Positions 11,573 through 21,576 of a stretch of DNA of 64,000 nucleotides are shown here, piece after piece; the first letter of the stretch is position 1; each line of letters opens with the position of its first letter. The stretch is from contig NZ_CP110396.1 of the NCBI RefSeq assembly GCF_029910215.1, positions 1,488,001 through 1,552,000 on the forward strand. The letters run 5' to 3'. A program made the translations under genes and the position numbers. Below the pieces are notes generated by a model. It searched no databases, was not told where the DNA came from, and saw only the letters and a program-made list of their open reading frames with translations. The stretch comes from Paraburkholderia sp. D15. GTDB lineage: Bacteria > Pseudomonadota > Gammaproteobacteria > Burkholderiales > Burkholderiaceae.

Positions 11573-14500
11573 TTAGTTGCCGAGGACAATGCCGATACCA
11601 GCGCGAACGATGGTGCTATTGCCGCCGGAGGAAGACACGCCCAGGTTGTAGTTGATCGTGCCCTTCTCGTTCCAGCGCGACACGCCCAGGCCGACGGCCT
11701 GGAAGCCACGGTAGTTGGCAATGCCCGCGTTGATCGTGGTGCGACCCGGCAGATACGGTGTGACGATGTTCAACGCCGAAGCCGAAGCGATACCCTTGGC
11801 CGCATTGCGATCGACGTTGTTGATCGACGTGTTCACGCTGCCGAGCGCGTTGTTCAACTGACCGAGATTGACCGCGTCGGTGGCCTGCGTACCGGCGGCG
11901 ACGTTGGTGATCTGACGCGTCGAGCCGGCGGAACCCACCGATACCGAGTTGTCGCGATCCGTCGTCGAGTTCGCGCCCAACGCGACCGCGTTGGCGTTCG
12001 GCGCCGTGGCACCCATGCCCATCGCGACCGAGTTGTCGCCCGCCGTCACGGTGTTCTTGCCGATGGCGATGGAGGCCGCGCCGGTGGCCGCCGCGCCGTT
12101 GCCGATCGCGATGGCATCCGTGCCCGAGGCCACCGCCGCCGTGCCGCCGGACGGTGCGTTGATGTTCACGTACGTCGTGTCGCCCGCGCCGCCGTTCGAC
12201 AGGTTGTTCACCTGGCTCTGAAGGCTCGAGAACTGCGAGTAGTTGACCGCATCCGTCGCGTTGGCGCCGGCTGCCACGTTCGTCAACGTGACCGGCGTCG
12301 TGGCGCCCACACCGCCCAGTGTCACCTGACTGCGCGTGGAGTCGTCGTAGGCGACGCCGTTTGCCGTGCCGCCGCTGCCCGCGTTCTGCGCGACGTACGA
12401 CTGCATCTGACCGAAGTTGACGGCGTCGGTCAGATCCGTGCCCGCGGCCACATTCTTCAACTGGGTCGGCGCGCCGCCCGCGTTGAAGGTCAGCGTGGTA
12501 CGCGTCGAGTCGTCGTAGGAGACGAACGAGTTGATCACGTTGCCCGCCGTGTCGACCTTCAGGCCTGCTTCCTTCAATTGCTTGAGGTTCACGGCCTGGT
12601 CGTCGCTGGTCGCGGCCGCGACGTTGGCGATCGTTACCGGCGTGCCGGCATTGCCCAGCGTCAGCATGTCGTGCGCGGAGGTGTCGTACACCACGCCGTT
12701 CACCGAACCGGTGGTCGCCTTGGCATCCACTGCCGCGAGCGCCGAGCCGACGTCGTTGAACGTGTTGCCGCCGAGCGTGTAGGTCGGCTTCGAGATCTGG
12801 CCGCTGGTGTTCACCGTCGCGCCGCCGCCCAACGCGGCCGCGGTGCTGCTCGCCACGTTGTACAACTGCGCGCCGTTGACCGCGTCGCGGCTGTTCGACG
12901 TGAGCTGACCTGGCGCCACGTTCGTCAGCAGGACCGGCGTGCCGGTATTGCCCAGCGTCAGCTTGTCGTGCAGCGATGTGTCGTACTTGACGGCATCCGG
13001 CGAACCGCCGCTACCGCCGGTGGAAGCCGCGGCAACCAGCGCCGCGCCCACGTCGTTGTACGTGGTGCCGTTCAGCGTATAGCTCGGCTTCGAGACCTTG
13101 CCGTCGCTGCCCACCGTCGAACCGCCGCCCAACGCGGCCGCTGCGCTGCTGGCCGTGTTGTACAACTGCGCGCCGTTGATCGCGTCCTTGCTGCTCGACG
13201 TGATCTGGCCAGCGGCGAGATTCGTCAGCGCGACCGGGGTGGTCGACCCGACGCCACCAAGCGTGATCTTGCTCTTCGTCGTGTCGTCGTAGGCGACGAA
13301 CGCGTTCGTCACGTTGCCGCTCGTGCCGATCGTCGCGCCCATGGCCTTCAGCTGCTCGACGTTGACCGCGTCGTTATTGGCCACGCCGTCGGCGACGTTG
13401 GCGATCCGCACCGGCGCGTCCGCGCTGCCGAGCGTGATCGACGTATGCGCCGACGTGTCATAGACGACAGCGTTCGGTGCACCGCCGCCGGCGACATTAG
13501 CGATCGCGGCCGACATCTGACCGAGGTTCACCGCGTCGGTATTCTGCGTACCAGCCGCGACGTTGGTGATCTGGCTGGCCTGCTTGCTGTTACCCACCGA
13601 TACCGTGTTGGCACGGTCAGCCACCGCGCCGTAACCGATCGCCACGCTGTTGGCCGCGCTGACCGACGAATTCATACCGAACGACATACCGTTCGTCGCG
13701 GTGGGCGCAACATACGCGGCGTAGCCCATGGCGATCGCCCCGGCGGCCGTCGCGTTCGTATTGCTGCCCAAGGCAAGCGCGTTCATGGCCGTGGAACGGG
13801 CCATATAGCCGATCGACACCGAATTGTCGGACATCATCCCCACCGTTGCATTCGCACCGATCGACGTCGAATTGATCGACCCCGATCCCGCGTACGAACC
13901 GACCGTCGTCGACCCCGCGCTGCCGGCAATGGAACCCGCACCGACCGTCAATGCCCCGACGCCGGTTGCACTCGCCATCGGTCCGATCGCCATCGCATTC
14001 AGATCGTTCGATGCCGTCGTGAAACCGCCGCCCGTGACGACCGAGCTCACCTTGATGTAATCGGTCACCGGCGCCGCCGCGCCCAGCAGCATCGACTTCA
14101 CGCCGTTGACCTGCGACGTGTTCTGCACCAGTTGCTTTTGCAGATCGCTCAACTGCGCCATGGTCACGGCGTCGTTCGCATCCAGACCATTGGCGACGTG
14201 CGTGATCCGCATTTCCGCGCCACGTGCGCCGACGGAGACGGTGTTCGGTGCGTCCGTCGTCGCATTCACGCCGATCGCCGTCGAATTCTCGTATCGCGCG
14301 CTGGAACCCGCGCCGATGGCCAGCGCACGGTCGCCCGTCGCCATCGCGTTGCCGCCGATCGCGATCGCTTCCGCACCGCTCGCCTGCGCCGCGCCCGCCG
14401 TCGACACCACCTTCACGTACTTGAGGTTGGTCGCGTAGTTCACGTTGATCTGGTCGAGCTGCCCGTCGACGGCATCCAGTGCGGAGCCGACGTCGTGGTA

Positions 14501-17500
14501 AGTCGTGCCGCCGATGTCGAACGATGGTGCCGACAACGTGCCGTTCGTCTGCACCGTCTGGCCGCCTCCCATCGCCGCCGCGATCGACGCCGCCGTGCCG
14601 TAGAGCTGCGAACCGTTCACGGCATCGTTACTCGTCGACGCGACCTTGCCTGCCGCGACGTTGGTCAACGCGACCGGCGCGGTCGAGCCAGTACCACCGA
14701 ACGTGACCTTGTTGCGCGTCGAATCGTCGTACGACACGAAGCTGTTCGTCACGACACCGCTGCTGTCGATATTCGCGCCCATCGCCTTCAACTGCGCGAG
14801 GTTGACTGCATCGTTTGCGTTGGTACCGTTCGCCACGTTGATCAACTGACGCTCCGAACCCGCCGCGCCGATCGACACCGCATTCGACCGGTTCGCCACC
14901 GAGTTGGAACCCAGAGCCACCGAGTTGGTGCCGGATGCATTCGCCGCACCGCCGATCGCCACCGCATTCGTGCCCGTTGCCGACGAGTCGGTCAGCGTCG
15001 AATTCACGTGGAAATACTTGATGCCGCCGCCGTTGACGACGATGTTGTTGACCGTGTTGGTCAAATTCACCACGTTGCCCGCGACGTTCGCGACGTTCGC
15101 GTTGGTCGAATACAACTGCGAGCCGTTGACCGCGTCCGTGCTCGACGCCGACAGCGTAGCCGCTGCCAGCTTCGTGAGCTTCGTTCCGTTGGCGCCCTTC
15201 AGGGTGATGGAATCCTGGGTCGTGTCGTCATAGGCAACGAAGCTGTTCGTCACGTTGCCGCTGGTGTCGACGTTCACGCCCATCTGCTTGAGCTGCCCGA
15301 GATTGACCGCGTCCGAACTCGCCACGCCGGCGGCCACGTTAGTCAACGTCACGGCCTTGGTCGAGCCTGTGCCGCCGAACGTTACCTTGCCTTTGGTCGT
15401 GTCGTCGTACGCGACGAAGCTGTTCGTCACCACGCCGCTGCTGTTGACGTTCGCGCCCATCGCCTGAAGCTGCGACAGGTTCACCGCGTCCGTGCCGTTC
15501 GTCGCGTTGGCCACGTTGATCAACTGACGCTCCGAGCCGGATGCGCCGATCGACACCGCGTTCGCCCTGGTGGCAGTCGAATTCGCGCCCAATGCGACGG
15601 AGTTCGTCGCGCTGGCGCTCGCACCCGAGCCAAGCGCCGTGCTGGATTTGCCGGCAGCCGCGGACTGCGTACCGACCGCCACCGCGTTGGCGCCGCTAGC
15701 CGTGGTTTGCCAGCCCAGCGCCGTGCTTGCCATACCGGTCGCGTTCGAACCGACACCCACCGCGACGTTGTCGTTCTGCGAAGCGTTCGCGCCTGCGCCA
15801 AGCGCGATCGAGTCGAGGCCGGCAGCCGATGTATCCGCCGTGCTCTCGTCCGACAAGGCACCAAAGGCAAGGTACTTCATGCTATTGCCGTTGGCGATGT
15901 TGTTCACCGTGTTGGTGAGGTTCGTCACGTTCTGGTTCGTCGCATACAACTGCGAACCGTTAACGGCATCCTTGCTTGTTGCCGACAGCGCACCCGCCGT
16001 CAGATTCGTGATTTTCGTGCCCGTCGAACCCTTCAGCGTGATCGCATCCAGCGTCGTGTCGTCATACGCGACGAAGCTGTTCGTCACCGTGCCGCTCGTG
16101 CCGATGGTCGCACCCATGGCCTGCAACTGCGCCACGTTCACCGCATCGTTGTTTGCGATACCGTTGGCTACGTTCGACAGCGTCACCGCCTTGGTCGCAC
16201 CGACGCCACCGAACGTTACCTTGCCTTTGGTCGTGTCGTCGTACGCGACGAAGCTATTCGTCACCACGCCGCTGCTGTTGACGTTCGCGCCCATCGCCTG
16301 AAGCTGCGACAGGTTCACCGCGTCCGTACCATTCGTCGCGTTGGCCACGTTGATCAGCTGACGCTCCGAACCCGCCGAGCCGATCGACACCGCATTCGCG
16401 CGGCTTGCCAGCGAGTTCGAACCCAGCGCCACCGAATTGGCCGCCGTCGCGCTCGCCGCGCCGCCGATCGCCACCGCGTTCGTGCCCGTCGCCGACGAAT
16501 CGGCCAACGTCGAGTTCGCATGGAAATACTTGATGCCGCCACCGTTGACGACGATGTTGTTGACCGTGTTGGTCACGTTCGTCACGTTGCCGGCAAGGTT
16601 CGCGACGTTCGCGTTGGTCGAATACAGTTGCGAGCCGTTGATCGCGTCCGTGCTCGTTGCCGAGACCGTGCCGGCGGCCAGATTCGTGATCTTCGTGCCG
16701 GTGCCGGCAGCGCCTTTCAGCGTAATCAGGCTACGCGCCGAGTCGTCATACGCGACGAAGCTGTTCGTCACCGTGCCGCTCGTACCGATCGTTGCGCCCA
16801 TGGCCTGCAATTGCGCCACGTTCACCGCGTCGTTGTTCGCCACACCGTTGGCCACATTCGACAGCGTCACCGCTTTCGTCGCGCCCACACCGCCGAACGT
16901 TACCTTGCCCTTGGTCGTGTCGTCGTACGCGACGAAGCTGTTCGTCACCACGCCACTGCTGTTGACGTTTGCGCCCATCGCCTGAAGCTGCGACAGGTTG
17001 ACCGCGTCCGTGCCGTTCGTCGCGTTGGCCACGTTGATCAGCTGACGCTCCGAACCCGCCGAGCCGATCGACACCGCGTTCGCGCGGCTTGCCAGCGAGT
17101 TCGAACCCAGCGCCACGGAATTGGCCGCCGTCGCGCTCGCCGCGCCGCCGATCGCCACCGCGTTCGTGCCCGTCGCCGACGAATCGGCCAACGTCGAGTT
17201 CGCATGGAAATACTTGATGCCGCCACCGTTGACGACGATGTTGTTGACCGTGTTGGTCACGTTCGTCACGTTGCCGGTAAGGTTCGCGACGTTCGCGTTG
17301 GTCGAATACAGTTGCGAGCCGTTGATAGCGTCCGTGCTCGTTGCCGAGACCGTGCCGGCGGCCAGATTCGTGATCTTCGTGCCGGTGCCGGCAGCGCCTT
17401 TCAGCGTAATCAGGCTACGCGTTGAGTCGTCATACGCGACGAAGCTGTTCGTCACCACGCCGCTCGTTCCGATGGTCGCGCCCATGGCCTGCAACTGCGC

Positions 17501-20500
17501 CACGTTCACCGCATCGTTGTTCGCCACACCGTTGGCCACATTCGACAGCGTCACCGGCGCCGTCGCGCCCGTCCCGCCCAAGGTCACCTTGCTATGCGAC
17601 GTGTTGTCGTACTGCACGGAATTGGCCGAGCCGCTGGCCGTCGCCGCGGCGATCGCCGAACCGACATCGTTATAGTCTTCACCACCAACCGTGAAAGTGG
17701 GTGCCGTGATGGTGCCGTTCGAGCTGATCGCCGCACCGCCGCCAATCGCCGAAATCACGCCTGACAACTGCTTGACGTTGACCGCGTCCGTATTGGAAGT
17801 ACCTGCGGCCACGTAAGTGATCTGATTTTGCTTGCTCGAGCTACCTACCGATACCGCGTTGGTACGGTCCGCGACGGCGTTGTAGCCGATCGCCACGCCG
17901 TTCACGGCGCTGACCGACGAGTTCATGCCGAGCGCCATACCATTGGTCGCCGTCGAGTTGATGAAGGCGCCATAGCCGATCGCGACCGAACCGGTTCCCG
18001 TCGCGCTGGCGAAGCCGCCCATGGCAAGCGCGTTGCTCGAGCTGGCACGCGAGTTATAGCCGATGACCACCGAGTTGTTGGAAAACGCGCCGACGGTTGC
18101 CCCGGCGCCGATCGCGGTCGAGTTCAGCGACGCGGAGCCCGCGCCCGAGCCGACCGAGGTCGAATAGCCGCCGCCCGCCGACGAACCCGCACCGACACTC
18201 AGCGCGTTGGTCGCGGTGGCTGCGGCTGCCGGACCGATCGCCATCGCGTTCATATCGCTCGATGCGGACGTGGACGTGCCGCCGACGACGTTCGGACTCA
18301 CTGCAATGTAGTTGGTCACGGGCACGACCGCGCCGAGCAGCATCGATTTCACGCCGCCGCTTTGCGGCGTGCCTTGCACGAGTTGCGACTGCAACGCGTT
18401 GAGTTGAGCGATGGTTGCCGCGTCGGTGTCGTTGATGCCGTTCGCGATGTGCGTGATGCGCTTTTCCGTGCCGCGTCCGCCGAACGAAACGGTATTCGCG
18501 CTGTCCGCCACGGCGTTCACGCCGATCGCCACCGCATTGGCGAAACCCGCGCTCGCACCCGCACCGATTGCCAGTGCACGGTCGCCGGTTGCCATCGCTG
18601 CGCCGCCGATCGCGATCGACTCGGCGCCGCTTGCCATGGCTGCGTTCGCCGCCGAGATGACCTTCACGTATTTCGCCGCGCCGACCAGGTCGCCTGCCGC
18701 GGAGTTGAGTGCATCGAGGGCGTCGCCGACGTTGCCGTACGTGGTGCCGCTGATCTTGTAGCCCGGCGCGACGATCGTGCCGTCTGCATTGACCGTTGCA
18801 CCGGCGCCCAGCGCCGACGCCAGGCCGCTGGCCGCGTTGTACAACTGGCCGCCGTTGACTGCGTCCCTGCTGCCCGACACGATCTGGCCCGGCGCGACGT
18901 TCGTGAGCGCGACCGGCGCCGACGCCGACGCACCACCCAGCGTCAGTTTGTCGTGGACCGACGTGTCGTAGATCACCGCGTCGGGCGATCCGCCGCTACC
19001 GATCGACGCGTTGGAGATCGCCGCGTTCATCTGGCCAAGGTTGACCGCGTCGGTGTCGCCGGTTGCCACGGCCACGTTGGTGATCTGCCGCTCGGCGCCG
19101 CTCGAACCCACGGACACCGTGTTCGCGCGATCGGCCAGCGCATTCGAGCCGAGCGCCACCGAGTTTTTCGCCTGTGCGACGGCAAGACCGCCGATCGCGA
19201 CCGATTCCTCGCCCACCGCCGACGAATCGGCCAGCGCGGAATTGGCGTGGAAATACTTGACGCCGCGCTTATAGATTTCCGTACCGATCTGGCCGACGTT
19301 GTCCGCGAGGTCGTGCAGGTTCTGGTTCGTCTGATACAACTGGCCGCCGTTCACCGCGTCGGTGCTGGCGAGCGACGAAATATCACCGGCCGCGACATGA
19401 GTCAGCTTGACCGCCGCGCTGCCGTTCACGCCGCCGAGCGTCACCGCATCGCGCGCGGAACTGTCGTACGTCACGACCAGCGGATTGCCCGCAATGCCGT
19501 TATTCACGATGTTGTTGACCACGTTCGTCACGTTGGCCAGATTGTTCGACACGATCGTCACGCTATTGGCTACGTTCGCGACGTTCTGGTTCGTCGAATA
19601 CAACTGCGAACCGTTGACCGCATCCGTGCTCCACGACGACGAAGCGTCGCCGGCCTTCAGATTCGTGATCAGCGTGCCCTTCGTGCCCTTGAGCGTGATC
19701 TGCGCGGAAGTCGAATTGTCGTAGGTCACGGCATTGGCCGGCACCACGCCGCTACCGCCGCTCACGCTGGCAATCGCCGCGTTCAACTGGTCGAGGTTGA
19801 CCGCATCCGTGCCGGCGGCGCCCGCGGTCAAGTTGGTGATCTGCCGCGTGTATTGCGATTTGCCGTCCGACGACAGATAGCCGACCGACACCGAGTCGTT
19901 ACGGCTTGCCACCGAGTTCGCGCCGAGCGCGACGGAGTTGGACACCAAGGCCACCGCGTTCGCACCATAGGCACTCGAGTTCGCGCCGATCGCCTTCGAC
20001 GACGGACCGGAAGCCACCGAGCTCGCGCCCCTCGCCTGCGCATCGGTCGACGCATCGCCCGACGGCGAATTGGCATTGAAGTAACGCGTGTACTGGTAAA
20101 GCTGGTTGCCGTTCACGGCATCCGCGCTACCCGACGACACGTTGCCGTTCGCCAGCGAGCTGATCTTGTTGCCGTTCATATTGACGGCATCGAGCATCGA
20201 GATGCCGCCTTTGCCCTGCAACTCGAGCAGACCGCTGTCGTAGCCCGTGACGCGCGCCGTGATGGCATCGCTCGCGTAACCCCAGGAGCCGTTGTCCGCC
20301 GCCGCGTTGTTCAGCGAGAACGACATGCCGCTGCCGGATTGCGTCGGCGCGGTGCAGTTCATGAAGCCCACGGCGCTCGACAACGGCCCCCACGAGGAAC
20401 CCAGGCCGCCCACGCCCGCCGGACACAGTTCGAGCCCACCGTTGCCGGTGGTCGCCTGCGCCGCGGCGGTGCCCGGCAGCATGGCCGCGCCGATCGCCAT

Positions 20501-20677
20501 CGCGATCGGCATCAGCGCCAGCCTGAAAGGATTTGCCGAACGAGATCCGGCATCGCTGCCGGACAGGATCGCGCGGGAGGACGAAACGCCGCCACCGCTA
20601 TATGTCCTGGCAGTCTCGGGCGCGGCAACCCACGTTCCCGATGCGTCGTTCCAGACGCTGATATACGACTTGTTCAT
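11573..20677 (-). CDS. Giant trimeric autotransporter adhesin (YadA/BpaA-like)
   Basis: A 3034-residue type Vc adhesin. The N-terminus is an extended signal peptide: an ESPR-like MNKSYISVWNDASGTWVAA segment, a long n-region, then MPIAMAIGAAMLPGTAAAQA. The passenger is built of YadA-head repeats (many copies of xAIGxxAxA and NSVALGxNS) interleaved with connector/neck motifs (TDAVNxxQL, DAVNGSQLY). The last 75 or so residues are the YadA membrane anchor, with GFQAVGLGVSRW and a terminal beta-strand ending IVLGN. Three such chains form an outer-membrane barrel that displays a fibrous adhesin. The start has AGG six bases upstream. Transcription is divergent from the Tad pilus genes across a 592-bp gap. 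Two tandem 684-bp repeats lie inside. The gene is intact, with no stop or frameshift seen. Confidence 0.96.
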   Translation of the reverse strand: MNKSYISVWNDASGTWVAAPETARTYSGGGVSSSRAILSGSDAGSRSANPFRLALMPIAMAIGAAMLPGTAAAQATTGNGGLELCPAGVGGLGSSWGPLSSAVGFMNCTAPTQSGSGMSFSLNNAAADNGSWGYASDAITARVTGYDSGLLELQGKGGISMLDAVNMNGNKISSLANGNVSSGSADAVNGNQLYQYTRYFNANSPSGDASTDAQARGASSVASGPSSKAIGANSSAYGANAVALVSNSVALGANSVASRNDSVSVGYLSSDGKSQYTRQITNLTAGAAGTDAVNLDQLNAAIASVSGGSGVVPANAVTYDNSTSAQITLKGTKGTLITNLKAGDASSSWSTDAVNGSQLYSTNQNVANVANSVTIVSNNLANVTNVVNNIVNNGIAGNPLVVTYDSSARDAVTLGGVNGSAAVKLTHVAAGDISSLASTDAVNGGQLYQTNQNLHDLADNVGQIGTEIYKRGVKYFHANSALADSSAVGEESVAIGGLAVAQAKNSVALGSNALADRANTVSVGSSGAERQITNVAVATGDTDAVNLGQMNAAISNASIGSGGSPDAVIYDTSVHDKLTLGGASASAPVALTNVAPGQIVSGSRDAVNGGQLYNAASGLASALGAGATVNADGTIVAPGYKISGTTYGNVGDALDALNSAAGDLVGAAKYVKVISAANAAMASGAESIAIGGAAMATGDRALAIGAGASAGFANAVAIGVNAVADSANTVSFGGRGTEKRITHIANGINDTDAATIAQLNALQSQLVQGTPQSGGVKSMLLGAVVPVTNYIAVSPNVVGGTSTSASSDMNAMAIGPAAAATATNALSVGAGSSAGGGYSTSVGSGAGSASLNSTAIGAGATVGAFSNNSVVIGYNSRASSSNALAMGGFASATGTGSVAIGYGAFINSTATNGMALGMNSSVSAVNGVAIGYNAVADRTNAVSVGSSSKQNQITYVAAGTSNTDAVNVKQLSGVISAIGGGAAISSNGTITAPTFTVGGEDYNDVGSAIAAATASGSANSVQYDNTSHSKVTLGGTGATAPVTLSNVANGVANNDAVNVAQLQAMGATIGTSGVVTNSFVAYDDSTRSLITLKGAAGTGTKITNLAAGTVSATSTDAINGSQLYSTNANVANLTGNVTNVTNTVNNIVVNGGGIKYFHANSTLADSSATGTNAVAIGGAASATAANSVALGSNSLASRANAVSIGSAGSERQLINVANATNGTDAVNLSQLQAMGANVNSSGVVTNSFVAYDDTTKGKVTFGGVGATKAVTLSNVANGVANNDAVNVAQLQAMGATIGTSGTVTNSFVAYDDSARSLITLKGAAGTGTKITNLAAGTVSATSTDAINGSQLYSTNANVANLAGNVTNVTNTVNNIVVNGGGIKYFHANSTLADSSATGTNAVAIGGAASATAANSVALGSNSLASRANAVSIGSAGSERQLINVANATNGTDAVNLSQLQAMGANVNSSGVVTNSFVAYDDTTKGKVTFGGVGATKAVTLSNVANGIANNDAVNVAQLQAMGATIGTSGTVTNSFVAYDDTTLDAITLKGSTGTKITNLTAGALSATSKDAVNGSQLYATNQNVTNLTNTVNNIANGNSMKYLAFGALSDESTADTSAAGLDSIALGAGANASQNDNVAVGVGSNATGMASTALGWQTTASGANAVAVGTQSAAAGKSSTALGSGASASATNSVALGANSTATRANAVSIGASGSERQLINVANATNGTDAVNLSQLQAMGANVNSSGVVTNSFVAYDDTTKGKVTFGGTGSTKAVTLTNVAAGVASSDAVNLGQLKQMGVNVDTSGNVTNSFVAYDDTTQDSITLKGANGTKLTKLAAATLSASSTDAVNGSQLYSTNANVANVAGNVVNLTNTVNNIVVNGGGIKYFHVNSTLTDSSATGTNAVAIGGAANASGTNSVALGSNSVANRSNAVSIGAAGSERQLINVANGTNANDAVNLAQLKAMGANIDSSGVVTNSFVSYDDSTRNKVTFGGTGSTAPVALTNVAAGKVASTSNDAVNGSQLYGTAASIAAAMGGGQTVQTNGTLSAPSFDIGGTTYHDVGSALDAVDGQLDQINVNYATNLKYVKVVSTAGAAQASGAEAIAIGGNAMATGDRALAIGAGSSARYENSTAIGVNATTDAPNTVSVGARGAEMRITHVANGLDANDAVTMAQLSDLQKQLVQNTSQVNGVKSMLLGAAAPVTDYIKVSSVVTGGGFTTASNDLNAMAIGPMASATGVGALTVGAGSIAGSAGSTTVGSYAGSGSINSTSIGANATVGMMSDNSVSIGYMARSTAMNALALGSNTNATAAGAIAMGYAAYVAPTATNGMSFGMNSSVSAANSVAIGYGAVADRANTVSVGNSKQASQITNVAAGTQNTDAVNLGQMSAAIANVAGGGAPNAVVYDTSAHTSITLGSADAPVRIANVADGVANNDAVNVEQLKAMGATIGTSGNVTNAFVAYDDTTKSKITLGGVGSTTPVALTNLAAGQITSSSKDAINGAQLYNTASSAAAALGGGSTVGSDGKVSKPSYTLNGTTYNDVGAALVAAASTGGSGGSPDAVKYDTSLHDKLTLGNTGTPVLLTNVAPGQLTSNSRDAVNGAQLYNVASSTAAALGGGATVNTSGQISKPTYTLGGNTFNDVGSALAAVDAKATTGSVNGVVYDTSAHDMLTLGNAGTPVTIANVAAATSDDQAVNLKQLKEAGLKVDTAGNVINSFVSYDDSTRTTLTFNAGGAPTQLKNVAAGTDLTDAVNFGQMQSYVAQNAGSGGTANGVAYDDSTRSQVTLGGVGATTPVTLTNVAAGANATDAVNYSQFSSLQSQVNNLSNGGAGDTTYVNINAPSGGTAAVASGTDAIAIGNGAAATGAASIAIGKNTVTAGDNSVAMGMGATAPNANAVALGANSTTDRDNSVSVGSAGSTRQITNVAAGTQATDAVNLGQLNNALGSVNTSINNVDRNAAKGIASASALNIVTPYLPGRTTINAGIANYRGFQAVGLGVSRWNEKGTINYNLGVSSSGGNSTIVRAGIGIVLGN
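16081..16764 (-). repeat. Tandem 684-bp repeat in the adhesin gene, copy B
   Basis: This is the membrane-proximal copy of a 228-codon unit that includes SFVAYDDSARSLITLKG, KYFHANSTLADSS, the NSVALGSNSLASRAN head repeat and two TDAVN/NDAVN connectors. Matching landmarks recur at exactly 684 bases (for example CATGGC at 16115, 16799 and 17483). It differs from copy A at only a few positions, such as Ala/Thr in VANLxGN. Confidence 0.85.
16765..17448 (-). repeat. Tandem 684-bp repeat in the adhesin gene, copy A
   Basis: This is the adjoining, more N-terminal copy of the same 228-codon unit, in frame with copy B. Near-identity at the DNA level, including synonymous sites, indicates recent duplication or gene conversion. 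Flanking parts of the passenger carry more diverged versions of the same modules. Confidence 0.85.
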
Positions 20678-21269
20678 AAATTACCTAAATAGAGGGCAAG
20701 CCCCGCTTGCAGTTCGATTCAAAATTGCGCGCATACGCTCTCAGCAAAAAAACTGGAGGCGAAATACGGCAGACTCGCTCAAGAGTTTTCGCGCGTCGCA
20801 AATCTAACTGCACGGCTTATCCCTAAAAATCAGGAAAATGGAAAACGGACCGGGAATTTTCCGAATGAACGGCGCGAGAAGTCGCGGTCAGTCAATTTGA
20901 TGCGTCCTGTTTAATTTTTCGCATCGCGGACAGCCGAGGACTCCATTTTTTTCGGCGACAAGTCGGCGATCCGCCTGCGCGTTCGCACGGAACCCGCATC
21001 TATCCTGGATCGCATCCATCGACAGATTCACGCGGCTTAAATACGTGCCTTATTGCGCCCGACGCATGCGGAATTACACCCTTGCGATTTAGGAAATTTC
21101 AGTGTTTATCGAGACGCGTCCATTTCTATAATTCGGCCCGACACTGTTGCTCATCCGTTTCGAGTCACGGAATTATTTATATTAATTTTCTGTTCGAACC
21201 GGCGAAAAGGTCTCGCAGCGGTGTTCGAAACTCTTCATCATCCGCATTAAATACCCTGAAACGAATACC
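20678..21269. promoter_or_regulatory. Divergent regulatory region between adhesin and Tad genes
   Basis: This 592-bp stretch has no credible gene and is distinctly more AT-rich than its neighbours. It must hold the adhesin promoter (leftward) and the flp promoter (rightward). It contains an inverted repeat GGAAAAT / ATTTTCC (about 20833-20861) and A/T tracts. Short ORFs here lack coding character. It is the natural place for binding by the two nearby LuxR-type regulators. Confidence 0.6.
21104..21132 (+). promoter_or_regulatory. Candidate sigma-70 promoter for the flp operon
   Basis: A perfect TATAAT (21127-21132) has a weak -35 (GTTTAT at 21104-21109, spacing 17). It would give a 5' leader of about 130 bases ahead of the flp start. 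The weak -35 suggests activator dependence, which would suit a response regulator. Confidence 0.5.
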
Positions 21270-21551
21270 ATGAAAATTGCACCCATTCGCCGGCAGCGCA
21301 AACAGCTCGGCCAAGGCATGACGGAATACATCATCATCGTCGCGCTGATCGCCGTCTCCGCCATCGGCGTGTACTCGCTGTTCGGTCAAACGCTGCGTAA
21401 CCAGACGTCCGGCCTTGCCGTGGAAATGTCCGGCCAGAACGCGCAGAGCAATATCTCGACCGCGCAGACCAACGCGAACACGGCGACGACCAACGCCGAC
21501 AAGACGAAGAACATGGGTACGTATAACGACAGCAACAACGCCGGCAAATAA
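21270..21551 (+). CDS. flp: Flp-type pilin
   Basis: A 93-residue Flp pilin precursor, the structural subunit of Tad (type IVc) pili. A short basic leader ends QLGQG and is followed by MTEYIIIVALIAVSAIGVYSL. The prepilin peptidase cleaves after Gly, leaving the Glu at position +3 and the hydrophobic assembly helix. The mature C-terminus is Asn/Thr/Gln-rich, which is typical of surface-exposed Flp. It is the first gene of the Tad run on the plus strand. No strong Shine-Dalgarno sequence is visible before ATG 21270. Confidence 0.94.
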   Translation: MKIAPIRRQRKQLGQGMTEYIIIVALIAVSAIGVYSLFGQTLRNQTSGLAVEMSGQNAQSNISTAQTNANTATTNADKTKNMGTYNDSNNAGK

Positions 21552-21576
21552 TCTCGCCGGAATAGCGATATCCATC

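Noticed and set aside
11453..17425. 1990-codon open frame on the plus strand opposite the adhesin gene, and a 954-codon one at 17828-20692
   Set aside because: Both are shadows of the repetitive, GC-rich adhesin gene. They are Arg/His/Val-rich with no domains, and the minus-strand protein has a full signal peptide, head repeats and anchor.
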